A stretch of 31,161 nucleotides of DNA from contig CAXKVV010000761.1 of NCBI GenBank assembly GCA_964058805.1, positions 1 to 31,161 of the forward strand. Reading direction: 5' to 3'. The translations under genes and the position numbers were made by a program. Below are positions 30,360-31,161 of this stretch, piece by piece. The notes beneath the pieces are model-generated. The model was not told the origin of the DNA, did no database searches, and worked only from the letters and a program-made list of their open reading frames with translations. Numbering within the stretch: position 1 is the stretch's first letter; every line of letters starts with the position of its first letter. This stretch comes from Schoenoplectus triqueter. Taxonomy: Eukaryota; Streptophyta; Magnoliopsida; Poales; Cyperaceae.

Positions 30360-31161
30360 TTAGATCAAGCTTGATCTTCTCTTTGCTTTTGGAGAAAAAA
30401 ATGTTTGTTATTTTAGTTATAGGGGGTCACTAATCGGATTGCAATAATTTATCGAGTCCAAACTCATTAACTAATTGGGTAATAACTTAACCGAAAACAC
30501 TATTTTTTAAAATCCAAAGGGTCAATTGCCCCCCCTTGGGCCTTACTACATTCGTGCCTGCATGGGAGAATAAAATAAATGAAATAAATAAAAGTCGCCT
30601 ACTTGTGTCTCATTGTCGCTTTTTGACTCCTCTTTGTCACTTTTTGTCTATTTTCATCTTTTTTTTCTTCTCACACTAGGGTTTACTGATCGCTGAATAT
30701 GATGCGTGAAGTTGAGTAGAAGAGGTAAAGTAAAAAAAGTATACGTATCTTATATTATTGTATCGTTGGAATACATATCGTATTGAGAAATAAAAAGATA
30801 CAGACACGATTGTTAAGATTCTTCTTCCTAGAGATACAAAATATAGATTCGTATTCTTATCCATTTGTATCGTGAATCGTAAGATACAAACTTCTATGAA
30901 TAGTCCTTTAATGAATTCATACACTAACCAAAGATTCGGAGGGACAGCTGGGATGTCTAACCAGATCTTGAACGGGTTGGTGGTAATTGTGGAGCCCATT
31001 GTCAGAATCCATTTATGGTACATGTAACCTTCATAATTGAGATAATTTTGGACCTGCAACGTGATGGCATGGTCTGTTGTATCAGTGGAGAACTAAAGTA
31101 GGTATTGGTTACCCCGAAGGTGAGCTAGGGTGAACTATATAGAGTGGTTTTTCTGACTCTT
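30360..31161. other. 3' flank, no supported gene
   Basis: The sequence downstream of the predicted stop is AT-rich to 30660. From about 30750 to 30900 it holds several GTATCGT/GATAC phrases in both orientations, suggesting a decayed inverted-repeat element. The minus-strand frame 31059-30676 (127 codons) crosses this region and I do not trust it as a gene. Confidence 0.4.

Noticed and set aside
30676..31059. 127-codon minus-strand frame at the right edge
   Set aside because: It crosses a stretch of repeated GTATCGT/GATAC phrases, is AT-driven and matches no family I know.

Overview
This is nuclear DNA of a flowering plant, probably a eudicot. It is AT-rich, with few long reading frames, many microsatellites and small inverted-repeat elements, GT-AG introns, 'AAACCCTA' telo-box motifs beside GC-richer gene-start-like stretches, and a Ty1/copia retrotransposon primed by initiator Met-tRNA. 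I see no bacterial or organellar gene organisation, no rRNA or tRNA gene and no CRISPR array. The species cannot be named from the sequence.

Layout. 1-8035: possible tail of a gene at the left edge, a 41-bp minisatellite rich in GGCCCA/GGCCGT (402-785), then AT-rich DNA holding two diverged same-strand copies of an ~800-bp segment (3740-4540 and 6510-7300). 8036-14550: AT-rich DNA with a Helitron-like segment (10532-10884), a GC-richer unidentified repeat with many small hairpins (11141-11938), a 255-bp-spaced direct repeat, and two abutting Tourist-like MITEs (13806-14546).

14801-24925: a small long-armed inverted-repeat (foldback-like) element split by a 9,771-bp copia LTR retrotransposon (14945-24715). 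The copia ends are intact: CTTTA target duplication, two 2,098-bp LTRs differing at six positions by eye, primer-binding site and polypurine tract. Its gag is short and its pol is broken by stops, frame changes and a deletion through RNase H. Near-identical LTRs around long-dead coding sequence imply that it moved using proteins from another element. The ~1.9-kb leader carries tandemly repeated stem-loops, several with paired base changes, which makes it the most unusual sequence in the window.

24926-31161: AT-rich DNA with a diverged duplication, then two neighbouring MITEs (a 369-bp long-armed element and a 427-bp hAT-type element with a perfect 8-bp target duplication). At 28564-30359 is the only host gene I can model: five exons with consistent phases, encoding a predicted ~108-residue protein with a hydrophobic segment, of unrecognised family. 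All alignments and splice predictions were made by eye.
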